Shown: piece after piece, positions 41,693-50,512 of the stretch
Layout: the number at the start of each line of letters is the position of its first letter
How positions within the stretch are numbered: position 1 is the stretch's first letter
DNA from: a virus
IMG/VR virus record: IMGVR_UViG_3300023257_000007
Location: 62,001-126,000 of that record
Length of the DNA stretch: 64,000 nt
Reading direction: 5' to 3' (one strand)
Notes under the pieces: generated by a model
The model's input: the letters and a program-made list of their open reading frames with translations, nothing else
Databases searched by the model: none
Told to the model about the DNA's origin: nothing
Made by a program: the position numbers and the translations under genes

Positions 41693-42283
41693 ATGGATGA
41701 AAATATAAAAAAATCATTAGAATCTTTAAGTAAATCTATTTGTTCAAAACTTGTAGATAAAAATATAAATTTAGATGAATTAATTTCTAATCATTTATCA
41801 ACTATTAAATTGCTTTATCCTGATGTTGAAAATTTAGAAAAAATATTTACTGATATTGTTCTTAAAGAATCAAAAAAGTATTATGAATCAAAGAAATTTA
41901 AAGTAAGATGTATAAAAACACATAATACATTTTCACATAAATATAATAGAGGTTCAATTTATACTGTAATTGATGAATTTAAACAAGTTGGTATACATAA
42001 TAATGATGATGAAGAACATTATTATAAAATTAAAGATGATAATAATAAAATTGTATTAGTTGAGCCAAATCATTTTATTAAAATTGAAGATGAAGAAAGT
42101 TTAGCAGATATGAAAATAGAATATGTAGATGATGAATTAATAATTTCTACTTATGATGGACAAGCATTAAAAATAGAAAGAAAAAATATTGATATTTTTT
42201 TAAGAGAATTACATAAATATTCTTCATCGTATATTAAAAATGATAAATTAGAAAAAACTTTAATATTTTTTGAAAGTAAATAA
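41693..42283 (+). CDS. hypothetical protein
   Basis: 196 aa. The middle (KFKVRCIKTHNTFSHKYNRG ... YTVIDEFKQ) looks like a small SH3-like beta barrel; the ends are helical. No family recognised. The 195-nt spacer upstream, shared with the polymerase-like gene, holds A/T tracts but no clear box. Confidence 0.55.
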   Translation: MDENIKKSLESLSKSICSKLVDKNINLDELISNHLSTIKLLYPDVENLEKIFTDIVLKESKKYYESKKFKVRCIKTHNTFSHKYNRGSIYTVIDEFKQVGIHNNDDEEHYYKIKDDNNKIVLVEPNHFIKIEDEESLADMKIEYVDDELIISTYDGQALKIERKNIDIFLRELHKYSSSYIKNDKLEKTLIFFESK

Positions 42284-42327
42284 AGACAACAAATTAAAAA
42301 TAAATAAATTAAATAAATTAAATTACT

Positions 42328-42846
42328 ATGAGAAACAGAACAAAATACAAAAACATTTTTATTGCTTTAGGAATAATTTTAATAATTGTTGCTGCTATAG
42401 CTGCATTTCAATTTTCATCGTCAAATTCGGTTATTACTGATAATAAAACACTAGAATCAAAAAACAAAAAATATGTAAAATTATTAACAAATAATAAAAA
42501 ACTTGTTGAATCGAAAGATTCAACAATAATTTCCCTGAAACAGAAATATAACAAATTAAATACATCATTTGTAGATTCATTAGAAAATTTAGAAACAAAA
42601 TATGCATCAAGGACAATTAAAAATAATCTTAATTTAAATTCAACTTATTGGTATGTATATTTCGAAACATCTAAAATTAGAGGATATGATATAATTAAAT
42701 TAAAATCTGATTGGAATTTAAATGAAGCATTTGAAAAAATTAAAAAATCATCAGAATTAAAAGACGACGATTTTATCGGAATCCAAAGTAGATGGCAAAC
42801 TTCTGAGTGGGATTATATAAAATATTATAAAAAATTAGAAGAATAA
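42328..42846 (+). CDS. membrane-anchored coiled-coil protein
   Basis: 172 aa. One N-terminal transmembrane segment (FIALGIILIIVAAIAAF, about 11-27) with a basic N-terminus, then a periplasm-facing or cytoplasmic coiled coil (about 40-95) and a small C-terminal alpha/beta domain. This topology would suit an inner-membrane spanin or an exclusion protein, but no lysis genes are next to it. It overlaps the RNA ligase start by 1 nt. Confidence 0.55.
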   Translation: MRNRTKYKNIFIALGIILIIVAAIAAFQFSSSNSVITDNKTLESKNKKYVKLLTNNKKLVESKDSTIISLKQKYNKLNTSFVDSLENLETKYASRTIKNNLNLNSTYWYVYFETSKIRGYDIIKLKSDWNLNEAFEKIKKSSELKDDDFIGIQSRWQTSEWDYIKYYKKLEE

Positions 42847-43499
42847 TGAAATCGTACCCACATCTATATTACTGGAATAAAGGCATAATGGGAGAACCTA
42901 TTTATGCCTTTAATAAATTTGATGGCTCAAATATTAGAGCCGAATGGTCAAGAAAATTAAGTAAAAAAACTAATTTCACTAATGGTTTTGGTAAATTTGG
43001 CACAAGAAAACAATTAATTAACCACGTCAATGAACAATTTGGAGAGTCCGTTGATATCTTTATGGATAAATATTCAGAAGATTTAGATAAAATTTTCAGG
43101 GAAGATAAACAATTTAGAAATATGAGAACAATGACTGTTTTCATGGAATATTTTGGTGAAAATTCATTTGCTGGATTTCATGAACCTAGTGATGAAAAAG
43201 ATGTTGTAATATTTGATGTAATGCAATTTCAAAAAGGCTGGGTTAAACCAAAAGATTTTGTTAATACTTTTGGACATTTACATATACCAGAAATAGTTTA
43301 TCAAGGTAATTTGAATATGGAGTTTGTAAACAAAGTTAAAGAAGATTATTACAAACTTGATGAAGGTGTTGTAATAAAAGGTATAAGAAAAACTAAAGGT
43401 CAAGATATTGTTTGGATTGTAAAATGTAAAACAAATAAATGGATTCAAAAAGTTAAAGGAAAATATGGACAAACAGCCATAGACAAAGAATTTAACTGA
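42846..43499 (+). CDS. RNA ligase, Rnl2-like nucleotidyltransferase
   Basis: 217 aa. Motif I KFDGSN (24-29) with the AMP-accepting Lys24, motif III FMEYFGE (about 100-106), motif IV DEGVVIKG (about 175-182) and motif V IVKCKTNKW (about 193-201). This is the catalytic core of T4 Rnl2-type ligases that seal nicked or cleaved RNA. The usual C-terminal domain of about 90 residues is missing: the frame ends at TGA 43497-43499, yet the +1 frame stays protein-like for 29 more codons (to 43587). RNA ligase may repair tRNAs cut by host defence. Confidence 0.85.
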   Translation: MKSYPHLYYWNKGIMGEPIYAFNKFDGSNIRAEWSRKLSKKTNFTNGFGKFGTRKQLINHVNEQFGESVDIFMDKYSEDLDKIFREDKQFRNMRTMTVFMEYFGENSFAGFHEPSDEKDVVIFDVMQFQKGWVKPKDFVNTFGHLHIPEIVYQGNLNMEFVNKVKEDYYKLDEGVVIKGIRKTKGQDIVWIVKCKTNKWIQKVKGKYGQTAIDKEFN

Positions 43500-43587
43500 G
43501 GGAGGCGAAGCCGTATTAAAAAAAGATATTTCGAAGGTGATACAAGTCTATTATAAAATATCCATTGATAAACCGTTAACAATATAA
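43498..43587 (+). pseudogene. out-of-frame continuation of the RNA ligase
   Basis: In the frame one base ahead of the ligase frame, 29 codons read EGGEAVLKKDISKVIQVYYK and on to PLTI before a TAA. It looks like the start of the lost C-terminal domain and points to a frameshift at the ligase stop. GGC-GAA-GCC forms a small hairpin here. Confidence 0.4.
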
Positions 43588-43647
43588 GAAGTTTCTGAAT
43601 TCAAATCTTTTAAGATTGATGTCTGTGAATTGTTCAAAGGTTTTCAT
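43576..43647 (-). CDS. 23-residue mini-protein consisting of a capsid-signal-like leader
   Basis: ATG at 43645-43647, four bases after the stop of the 123-aa gene. The product begins MKTFEQFTDINLKRF, the closest match in the window to the T4 internal-protein leader MKTYQEF, and then stops after 23 residues. It may be a truncated packaged protein or a chance ORF; the opposite strand is also protein-like here. Confidence 0.3.
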   Translation of the reverse strand: MKTFEQFTDINLKRFEFRNFLYC

Positions 43648-43650
43648 ATA

Positions 43651-44022
43651 TTATCCAGCTCTACCAGGTTTGTGAAGAGTAGTGAAACGTTTCCATTGAC
43701 TTATGAAATCAGGTTTACTATTAGTTTTAGCTATTTCCGATTCTTTCTTGTTCTTTTCTCTTTCTCTTCTATTTCTCTCAATGGTTGATTTAGTATCAGA
43801 TTTTTCTTTTTTATCAATTTTTTCATCTTCTTCATCAAGTAAATCTATATCATCTTCATGAAGATCAACTACACCAGCATCACTAACTGTATCTTTACTA
43901 GGAGCACCAGTTTGACCTGCACCAAACCAATTAGAATTACCATCTAATCTATTATTTGCAGTATTAGATTGATCTAATGGAACATTATGTTGCCATTCTA
44001 AATAAAATTTTAAATGTTTCAA
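43651..44022 (-). CDS. hypothetical charged protein with a capsid-signal-like N-terminus
   Basis: 123 aa. Leader MKHLKFYLEWQH matches the shared pattern. The middle is Gly/Asn-rich, then strongly acidic (LHEDDIDLLDEEDEKID) and basic (ERNRREREKNKK), i.e. largely disordered; the C-terminus FISQWKRFTTLHKPGRAG is probably a conserved tail. A TTATATATAA box lies 19 nt upstream. It could be a packaged internal protein. Confidence 0.55.
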   Translation of the reverse strand: MKHLKFYLEWQHNVPLDQSNTANNRLDGNSNWFGAGQTGAPSKDTVSDAGVVDLHEDDIDLLDEEDEKIDKKEKSDTKSTIERNRREREKNKKESEIAKTNSKPDFISQWKRFTTLHKPGRAG

Positions 44023-44040
44023 AACTATTTTAATTTTAAC

Positions 44041-44050
44041 TTATATATAA
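44041..44050. promoter_or_regulatory. palindromic TTATATATAA box between divergent genes
   Basis: Lies 19 nt from the minus-strand start at 44022 and 36 nt from the plus-strand start at 44086; being palindromic it could serve either. Confidence 0.4.
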
Positions 44051-44085
44051 AAAACACACAAAGGAAATTTAAAAATTATTAATTT

Positions 44086-44310
44086 ATGAGTATATTTATT
44101 GTTACTTATTTAAGTAAATCAAAAAAACCTCAAACGAAAAAATTTACAACATCAGCTAATTCTAGTGATGATGCGTCTTTTAATTTTAGAAAATCTGGAA
44201 TTAAATATTTAAAAGTTTTCAACATTAAAGAATCAACATCAAACTGTTTAGGGAATATTTTTCCTGATTTACAAAATCTTAAAGATAAATTAGAAAATGA
44301 AGAAAATTAA
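44086..44310 (+). CDS. hypothetical small protein
   Basis: 74 aa, small alpha/beta (MSIFIVTYLSKSKKPQTKKF ... KYLKVFNIKES), unknown. Overlaps the start of the following membrane protein by 14 nt. Confidence 0.5.
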   Translation: MSIFIVTYLSKSKKPQTKKFTTSANSSDDASFNFRKSGIKYLKVFNIKESTSNCLGNIFPDLQNLKDKLENEEN

Positions 44311-44590
44311 AATCAATTTTACATTAATAATAGCAATATTAAACACATTTGCTTTTATAATTAATCCACTATCTATTATAGGTCTAGTAAATTTATTTTT
44401 TGCAATTTACTTCATAAGAAGCGTTTATAAACATTATAGGAAAAAATATGTGGAAAAAATTACTATTAAAAAGAAAAAAGAAGAAGAATTTGTGAAAAAT
44501 TTTAGAAATTCAATAAAAAAACACAAAAAATTCGAAAAAGAATATGATTATATCAAAATTGATAAATCACCCGTTGAATTTAGAAATTAA
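44297..44590 (+). CDS. small membrane protein
   Basis: 97 aa. Two closely spaced hydrophobic segments (about 7-23 and 27-43) followed by a very basic cytoplasmic tail (KKKKEEEFVKNFRNSIKKHK). Function unknown. The end overlaps the convergent 308-aa gene by 24 nt. Confidence 0.5.
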   Translation: MKKIKINFTLIIAILNTFAFIINPLSIIGLVNLFFAIYFIRSVYKHYRKKYVEKITIKKKKEEEFVKNFRNSIKKHKKFEKEYDYIKIDKSPVEFRN

Positions 44591-45493
44591 TTTAGTAACT
44601 AATTTACTTCCTGAATTTGTCAAACTAAATAACTTATTATCATTTTGATCTATTAATCCACGGTGATATAATTCAATTATATTATTAACTAATTCTTTAA
44701 AATCTAATTTATGTAAATATAAATCATTTTTTAAAAATGATATTTTTCTAGGTTTAATATATAGTTTATATAATATTGCAAATTCTAATTTTGTCACCTT
44801 ATTTGAACTATACACAAATCTTTCATATAGAAATTCTACATGAAATTCTTCATTATTTCTAAATATTTTCATTATTAAATTGTCGAATTTATTTTTAATC
44901 TTATTAAAAATATCAGTTCCATAATATTTTAAACCAACTAAAGTAGCACCAACTCCAGTTAAGGTTACAGATTTTAAAAATTCTACTAAATTTATATCAT
45001 TTATATTTACATCTACTAAAACACTAATAAAAGGTACTAATAAAATAGAATAAATAAATAAATCTCTTATTCCTTTTATAACTTTACCAAAATTACTAGC
45101 TAATATAGAAAATAATTTTTTTACATTTTTTATAACATCAATAATCATTTTTAACAATTCATCTAAGCCTTTTTCATTAATAATTAATTTTGCTTTATGA
45201 ATAGAATTTTTATTTTCTTTTAATAAAATTGCTAAAGCTGTTATTGTTAATAAAATAATATCAAAAACTCTTAATTCATATCCTGTATTCTTAATAATAC
45301 TCTCAATAAAAGGGTAAAAAGCAGTAACGGATGTACCAAAAGTGGCTATGAAATAATAATTTAAACCTATTTCTTTAATTACATTTTTTTGTTCTTTTTG
45401 CCAAGTTGAAATTTCTCTTTTTTCAAATAATTTATACAGAATCTCACTTTCATTATCTTCATTATAACTTTTATAAGAATTAATATGTTTCAT
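44567..45493 (-). CDS. membrane protein with a capsid-signal-like N-terminus
   Basis: 308 aa. Leader MKHINSYKSYNED, then about four transmembrane segments (near 47-66, 77-92, 145-165, 178-192) and a C-terminal winged-helix-like cytosolic domain (VTKLEFAILYKLYIKPRKIS ... LYHRGLIDQNDNKL). A membrane protein with this leader is unexpected if the leader targets the capsid. A TAATATATAG box ends 6 nt before the ATG. Function unknown. Confidence 0.55.
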   Translation of the reverse strand: MKHINSYKSYNEDNESEILYKLFEKREISTWQKEQKNVIKEIGLNYYFIATFGTSVTAFYPFIESIIKNTGYELRVFDIILLTITALAILLKENKNSIHKAKLIINEKGLDELLKMIIDVIKNVKKLFSILASNFGKVIKGIRDLFIYSILLVPFISVLVDVNINDINLVEFLKSVTLTGVGATLVGLKYYGTDIFNKIKNKFDNLIMKIFRNNEEFHVEFLYERFVYSSNKVTKLEFAILYKLYIKPRKISFLKNDLYLHKLDFKELVNNIIELYHRGLIDQNDNKLFSLTNSGSKLVTKLISKFNG

Positions 45494-45498
45494 AATAT

Positions 45499-45508
45499 CT
45501 ATATATTA
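45499..45508 (-). promoter_or_regulatory. TAATATATAG box almost abutting the start
   Basis: Recurrent box 5 nt from the ATG at 45493, as seen at 23962 and 63438. Confidence 0.4.
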
Positions 45509-45601
45509 TTTTTTTATTTATAAAAAATTTTCTATATTGAATTAGGAAAATAAAGAAAAAAGGAAAAATTCAACCTTATTTAAATTTAAAAATATAATTA
45601 G

Positions 45602-46456
45602 ATGGCAGAAAAATTCAATTTTACTAAAACATATGATAAAGATAATATTTTTAACACATTAAACAATTTAAAAATATATCAACAAGGCAACTATATTATC
45701 ACCAATTATAAAGGTAGACCTATCAGTGAAACAAAGGTGACAAATAAATATCAAATTTTTGACTTTTCTTCATTTGCAAAAGAAATTGTTGGGGAAGTTG
45801 AAAATTATTTTACCCCAGAAACATATAAACTAAGAATAAGAAAAGGTATTCAAGAACTCAGATTAATTGGCGAAGAAGTTTATATAAACGGTGAACAATA
45901 TCATAAAATGTTAAATATTTTAAACTCAACAGATAAATCAAGAGCATTACAATTAAATATTGGTCTTATTAGATTTATTTGTACAAATGGTGTAATTGCG
46001 GCAGTTGAAGACGAATATACAGGTTTTAAAAATAAACACTATAAATCATCATTGCCTGGTGCTGTTGAAGATTTTATGAAAAACCTTAACAAATTCAATA
46101 TTATACTTGATAAACAATCAACTATAATTGAAAGTTTATCAACAAATATAATTTCATTACAAGAATTAGCTGCAAAGTTAACTTTAGATGAACATGGTGT
46201 TATCAAAGAAAACAGACTTCTTAAATTGAAATCTTTTACTAAAAAATTATTAACTTCAAAAACAGATAAATTAAATATTAAACTGTTAAACGAAGAACAA
46301 ATTAAACTATTAAATTATCCTGAAATATTTCAATCTACGAAAGTTGATATCGAAATACCAGCTTATCAAGCGTTTAATAACTATACAGAATTATTCAGAG
46401 AATATGATAGTTCAGTAATTAAAAGAGAAACAAATAGAATATTAGAATTAGTATAA
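45602..46456 (+). CDS. DUF932-like protein
   Basis: 284 aa. The central ALQLNIGLIRFICTNGVIA (about 119-137) is the DUF932 hallmark (R-x-x-C-x-N-G), found in phages and plasmids, function unknown. Length matches the family. It precedes the sigma factor gene but is separated by a 140-nt spacer. Confidence 0.7.
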   Translation: MAEKFNFTKTYDKDNIFNTLNNLKIYQQGNYIITNYKGRPISETKVTNKYQIFDFSSFAKEIVGEVENYFTPETYKLRIRKGIQELRLIGEEVYINGEQYHKMLNILNSTDKSRALQLNIGLIRFICTNGVIAAVEDEYTGFKNKHYKSSLPGAVEDFMKNLNKFNIILDKQSTIIESLSTNIISLQELAAKLTLDEHGVIKENRLLKLKSFTKKLLTSKTDKLNIKLLNEEQIKLLNYPEIFQSTKVDIEIPAYQAFNNYTELFREYDSSVIKRETNRILELV

Positions 46457-46597
46457 AGAATTTTTGAAAAAATTTGTATTATTTTCAACTTTTAAATATA
46501 TTTATAATATATAATAGAATGTTTTTTAACAAAAAAGAATTATAAAAAATATCATTAATTTTGTTATTGGCATTGTAACTAAAAAACAAAAAGTTTT

Positions 46598-47194
46598 ATG
46601 GGAAAAAATAAACATGAAGTCAAATTCAAAGAAGCAACTGGACAAGAATTTTCTAAATTTTATCAAGATCAAATGCCTAGATTAACTTGGCATCTTTCAA
46701 ATTATACAAAAGATTTTGAAGTAGCAGAAGATTTTGCAAATGACGCATTTGAACAAGCCTTAAAAAAAATTGAAACTTATGATAAAAATAAGTCTCAAAT
46801 TCAAACTTGGTTATACACAATTGCTAGACACATTGTTATTCAATCTTGGAATAAAAAGCAAAAAATGCCATCCGTCTCAATTGATAAAGAATATGACGTA
46901 AACCTTTCATTAAGTACTTTTTTACCTTATGAAGATGGAAAAGAAGATTTAGAAAAGTATAATACTTATGTTGAAAAGGCTAAGATTATAAAAGAAGTTA
47001 TTAAAAATCTTCCTCCTAAATACAAAGAAGTCATGGAATTAAGAGAATTAGATAATATGCAATATAAGGAAATTGCGAAGTATCTTAAGAGAAACGAATC
47101 TACTGTTAAATCTCAAATTCGAAAAGGACGTGAATTAATAAGAGATAAAGTGCAGAAAAAATTCGATTACATTGATAAACATGGACTGGAATAA
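46598..47194 (+). CDS. ECF-type RNA polymerase sigma factor
   Basis: 198 aa. Region 2 (about 18-85): FEVAEDFANDAFEQALKKIE, then QTWLYTIARHIVIQSWNKKQ, the core-binding and -10-recognition helices. Region 4 (about 128-180): LPPKYKEVMELRELDNMQYK, EIAKYLKRNESTVKSQIRKG, a helix-turn-helix for -35 contact. No sigma 1 or 3, as in the ECF group. T4 uses the sigma-like gp55 for late genes; this protein is the obvious candidate to recognise the recurrent TTAATATATA box (inference). Its own gene lacks a clear copy of that box and is followed by a terminator, which fits expression before the genes it would control. Confidence 0.88.
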   Translation: MGKNKHEVKFKEATGQEFSKFYQDQMPRLTWHLSNYTKDFEVAEDFANDAFEQALKKIETYDKNKSQIQTWLYTIARHIVIQSWNKKQKMPSVSIDKEYDVNLSLSTFLPYEDGKEDLEKYNTYVEKAKIIKEVIKNLPPKYKEVMELRELDNMQYKEIAKYLKRNESTVKSQIRKGRELIRDKVQKKFDYIDKHGLE

Positions 47195-47203
47195 CCCAAT
47201 ATT

Positions 47204-47231
47204 AAAGAGCCTTGTTTTTACAAGGCTCTTT
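47204..47231 (+). terminator. terminator after the sigma factor gene
   Basis: 11-bp perfect stem AAAGAGCCTTG / CAAGGCTCTTT with a 6-nt loop. Confidence 0.88.
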
Positions 47232-47263
47232 CTACTTAAACTTATTAATAAAATTAACATATA

Positions 47264-47473
47264 ATGAGTAATATTTCGAAAGAAAATAAAAAATTAGCTA
47301 AAAACTGGTTTATAAAAAACATTGATAAATATAATCTATCAACTTGGGATGATGAAGATGATTCATACAAATTATTTGAAGATCTACATAAAGATACAAG
47401 CATTAATTATGAAGATAAATTATATTATAGAGAAGTTTTTACATTAGCCATGAAAATAAAAGATGAAATATAG
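47264..47473 (+). CDS. hypothetical small protein
   Basis: 69 aa, helical and acidic (DDEDDSYKLFEDLHKD). Unknown. Overlaps the next gene by 11 nt; first of a run of coupled genes to about 50.1 kb. Confidence 0.5.
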   Translation: MSNISKENKKLAKNWFIKNIDKYNLSTWDDEDDSYKLFEDLHKDTSINYEDKLYYREVFTLAMKIKDEI

Positions 47474-47798
47474 AGTTTTTAAAGAAAGTATAGGATGGAG
47501 TGAAGGTTTATTTATATTTCCATTTGAAATTAAATTTAGTGAAATTAGTAATTTTCCACAAACACATTTTATATGTAAAGATAATTATTTAGGAGAATTT
47601 ACATTTGATTTAAAATTTTTAAAAATTTTAAATCAAGGTAAAATTAATGATAAAACTTTTTGGTTTGAATATTTGTTCGAACATGATTCAGATGATTCAA
47701 TTAAAAACAAAAAAGAACCTTTAATGAGAGAAGAACCTAAAATTGTCCCTAAAATAGTTCCTAAAAAGCAATTACCTGAAAATGAAAGTCTATTTTAA
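47463..47798 (+). CDS. hypothetical protein
   Basis: 111 aa, beta-rich (FPFEIKFSEISNFPQTHFIC) with a proline/lysine tail (PKIVPKIVPKKQLPE). Unknown. Its stop overlaps the ATG of the DUF4326-like gene. Confidence 0.5.
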   Translation: MKYRVFKESIGWSEGLFIFPFEIKFSEISNFPQTHFICKDNYLGEFTFDLKFLKILNQGKINDKTFWFEYLFEHDSDDSIKNKKEPLMREEPKIVPKIVPKKQLPENESLF

Positions 47799-48139
47799 TG
47801 TGTAAAGTTGTTCATTTTAAAAAAGACAATTATGATATTTATATTGGTCGTTTACCTAATGATGAATATAATAAATGGTCTTATCCAAAATGTTTATCTG
47901 AACAAATGTCAGGTGTTACAAGAATAGAGAAAATAAATGCTTATGAATATTATTTAATTAATAATGAAGAATTGATGAATAATTTACATGAACTTAAATA
48001 TAAAACTTTAGGATGTTGGTGTAAAGACAAAGGAGGCGGAGGTAAAAAATGTCATGGAGACATAATTAAAAAATACGTAGATAAATTAGAACTTAAAGAT
48101 AAACAAAAAAATCTTAATTATAATGATTGGGATTTTTAA
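47798..48139 (+). CDS. DUF4326-like protein
   Basis: 113 aa. VVHFKKDNYDIYIGR at the start and LGCWCKD ... CHGDII near 80-98 are the DUF4326 signatures (VYIGR and LxCWCxP ... CHGD). The family is common in phages; function unknown, and the conserved Cys/His suggest a metal site. Confidence 0.8.
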   Translation: MCKVVHFKKDNYDIYIGRLPNDEYNKWSYPKCLSEQMSGVTRIEKINAYEYYLINNEELMNNLHELKYKTLGCWCKDKGGGGKKCHGDIIKKYVDKLELKDKQKNLNYNDWDF

Positions 48140-48220
48140 AGAAAAATGATTTGGAATTGATTTTTTTTAACAAAAAAATTTAGTATTTTAGTAATAGGTA
48201 AAAAAAAAGAATGATATGTG

Positions 48221-48610
48221 ATGAACAAAGATAAAATAATACCTACTCACAATGGTTTAGAAAGAATAAGAACATATACAATAGAAGAAGTTTTTAAATG
48301 GATTGACGATAATCCAAGAAAAACATACTGGGAAGACGGAGAATATAGGATTAAAATGACACGAGCAAAAATTTTTAAAAAGAAAGGATTAATTTGCTCT
48401 ATATGTGGGCTCGAAGGACTCTATTTTATATTAGAAAAAGATAAAGGCGGTGGTATACACTTAGATTTATATGGTTTAGAAAATGAAGTTGAAATATTAC
48501 TCACAGTTGACCACATAATTCCTAAATCTAAAGGTGGTATAAATAATATAATAAATTATCAAACCATGTGTAAATATTGTAATGAATTAAAATCAGATGA
48601 TAACTTTTAA
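48221..48610 (+). CDS. HNH endonuclease
   Basis: 129 aa from the ATG at 48221 (a GTG three bases earlier is possible). CSIC (near 60) and CKYC (near 116) are zinc ligands; TVDHIIPKSKGGINN and NYQTMCKYCNELKSD form a canonical HNH fold with the catalytic DH. It may be a homing nuclease or act in DNA processing. A GC-poor spacer of about 80 nt precedes it. Confidence 0.85.
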   Translation: MNKDKIIPTHNGLERIRTYTIEEVFKWIDDNPRKTYWEDGEYRIKMTRAKIFKKKGLICSICGLEGLYFILEKDKGGGIHLDLYGLENEVEILLTVDHIIPKSKGGINNIINYQTMCKYCNELKSDDNF

Positions 48611-48623
48611 AAATTAAAAAATA

Positions 48624-48875
48624 ATGAAAAACGAAAAAACAAACAAAGAAGAAATAAAAATTAACGGTAAAGATCTTTTAAGTAAGATTAAAAAGGTAAT
48701 TAAAGAAGGTAATGTTAAAAAAATTACAGTCAAAAATTCAAAAGATGAATCAGTATTAAGTATTCCTGTTACAGCAGGTCTATTAATGTTAGTAATTGCA
48801 CCTTATCTTATAATTATAGCATCTCTTACTGCTTATGCTATTGATTATACACTTGTAATTGAAAGAAAAGAATAA
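48624..48875 (+). CDS. DUF4342-like small membrane-associated protein
   Basis: 83 aa. GKDLLSKIKKVIKEGNVKKI (15-34), then a strand SVLSIPVTAG and one hydrophobic segment (LLMLVIAPYLIIIASLTAYA). This matches the DUF4342 pattern (LLxxIKxLIxEGNVRRI ... IPLTxG). Function unknown. Confidence 0.7.
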   Translation: MKNEKTNKEEIKINGKDLLSKIKKVIKEGNVKKITVKNSKDESVLSIPVTAGLLMLVIAPYLIIIASLTAYAIDYTLVIERKE

Positions 48876-48878
48876 AAT

Positions 48879-49268
48879 ATGTTATATTTCTTATTAGGAT
48901 TATTATCAGGAATTATATTAACAACATTTTATCTAATTTACAAATTTAAAAATTCCTTTAAATTTATAAATTACAGAATTGATTCAATTGAACAAGAAAT
49001 GTATGATGAATCAAATTCAATATACAATATGGTTGAAAAAATTGTAGATGATGTTAATAATAATAAAAATGTTATTCAAGATATTGATAAAGATACTAAC
49101 ATATTGGCATCAAATCAAAAATTAATAAGTGATTTAATATTAGATAAAAATAATACTAAAAATAACAAATCAACAAAATTAACTATTGATAATGTTTTAG
49201 ATAAAATTAGTAGTGAAGGATTAGAAAATCTAACAGATGAAGAACGTGACATTTTAAATAATATGTAA
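48879..49268 (+). CDS. membrane-anchored coiled-coil protein
   Basis: 129 aa with an N-terminal transmembrane segment (YFLLGLLSGIILTTFYLIY, 3-21) and a long coiled coil. Placed between the DUF4342-like and HAD-like genes and overlapping the latter by 1 nt. Unknown function. Confidence 0.5.
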   Translation: MLYFLLGLLSGIILTTFYLIYKFKNSFKFINYRIDSIEQEMYDESNSIYNMVEKIVDDVNNNKNVIQDIDKDTNILASNQKLISDLILDKNNTKNNKSTKLTIDNVLDKISSEGLENLTDEERDILNNM

Positions 49269-49891
49269 TGACAGACTTTGAAAAAATATATAAATTAGAA
49301 ACTGGAGAATATCCTAGTCGCATAGATATGCATTCTGAAAGATCTATATTTACTAGTGAATATGTTGAATGGTTAGAAGAACGACTTGATTCTAGTAAAC
49401 AAAAACCAATGGTTAGAACAATCAAAAGAATGTTTAACCATTCTTTTAAAAAAGAATGGTATGAAACATACTGGGGTTTTGATTTGCATGGTACTATTTT
49501 AATTCCAAATCATATTAAAGGTCATTTAGATACAGAATTTTATCCTTATGCAAAAGAATGTATGCAAATATTATCTAAAAGAAAAGATGTTAAAATGTTT
49601 ACATGGTCTTCATCACATCTATATGAATTAGAATCATATATAAATTTCATGAAAGAAAATAACATTGAATTTGATTATATACAAGAAAATCCTGAAATAT
49701 CATCAAGTAAAGGTTTTTTCGGTTATTATGAACAAAAACCTTATTTTAATGTTATGTTTGAAGATAAATCTGGATTCTTTCCAGAAGAATGGAAAGACAT
49801 ATATAAATTACTAAAATACTATGAAAATAATAATATTTATCCAAATCCCGAATGGGATATGAAAACTGAACCAGGTGGTTCTCTAGAATAA
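49268..49891 (+). CDS. HAD-like hydrolase
   Basis: 207 aa. Motif I WGFDLHGTIL (about 69-78, D-x-H-G-T), motif II KMFTWSSS (about 107-114), and VMFEDKSGF (about 160-168) as the distal acidic motif. This resembles small phage HAD proteins annotated as hydrolases. An N-terminal helical part of about 60 residues is extra. Substrate unknown. Overlaps both neighbours by 1 nt. Confidence 0.65.
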   Translation: MTDFEKIYKLETGEYPSRIDMHSERSIFTSEYVEWLEERLDSSKQKPMVRTIKRMFNHSFKKEWYETYWGFDLHGTILIPNHIKGHLDTEFYPYAKECMQILSKRKDVKMFTWSSSHLYELESYINFMKENNIEFDYIQENPEISSSKGFFGYYEQKPYFNVMFEDKSGFFPEEWKDIYKLLKYYENNNIYPNPEWDMKTEPGGSLE

Positions 49892-50121
49892 TGAGTTTAA
49901 ACATAAATTATAAAATAAAATGTTATACATCTATTAAAACAGAAAGTTTCATAATGGAGTATTCTTCAAATAAATTTGCTGAAAATTTAGATAAATTAAT
50001 ATCTGATATTATTAAAAAAGCAGAAAATCAAGAAAATGTTGAAGTTTACGATTTTAATATCGCAATTGATGCGGATAATAATTATCATATAATTATCAAA
50101 TATAAAAAATACGAAAATTAA
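49891..50121 (+). CDS. hypothetical small protein
   Basis: 76 aa with a beta-alpha-beta pattern (INYKIKCYTSIKTESFIMEY ... YDFNIAIDADNNYHIIIKYK). Unknown; coupled to the HAD-like gene. Confidence 0.5.
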   Translation: MSLNINYKIKCYTSIKTESFIMEYSSNKFAENLDKLISDIIKKAENQENVEVYDFNIAIDADNNYHIIIKYKKYEN

Positions 50122-50137
50122 AAAAATAAATAAAATT

Positions 50138-50512
50138 ATGACAAAACAACTAACAACAGAGGAATTTAAAGAAAAAATATTTGACTTTACTCAATTAAAT
50201 GAAAATAATCAAAAATGGCATTTTAAAGGTGGTAAACCTTGTATAATTGATTTTTATGCAGAATGGTGTGGACCTTGTAAAATGGTAGAACCAATTCTTG
50301 AAGAATTATCAGATGAATATTCTCAAATTGATTTTTATAAAGTTAATACTGAAACAGAATCAGAAATTTCACAAGTATTTGGTATTAAAAGTATACCAAC
50401 AATACTTTTTATTCCACTTGAAGGTGATCCACAAATTAATATGGGTGCACTTCCTAAAGAAGATTTTATAGAAGGTATAAATAATGTTTTACTAGGAAAG
50501 GAGACTGAATAA
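50138..50512 (+). CDS. trxA: thioredoxin
   Basis: 124 aa. Active site WCGPCK (43-48) in a thioredoxin fold (IIDFYAEWCGPC, then IKSIPTILFI with the cis-Pro). Reduces protein disulfides; in phages it often supplies electrons to ribonucleotide reductase or acts as a polymerase factor (T7). No such partner is in the window. Confidence 0.92.
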   Translation: MTKQLTTEEFKEKIFDFTQLNENNQKWHFKGGKPCIIDFYAEWCGPCKMVEPILEELSDEYSQIDFYKVNTETESEISQVFGIKSIPTILFIPLEGDPQINMGALPKEDFIEGINNVLLGKETE

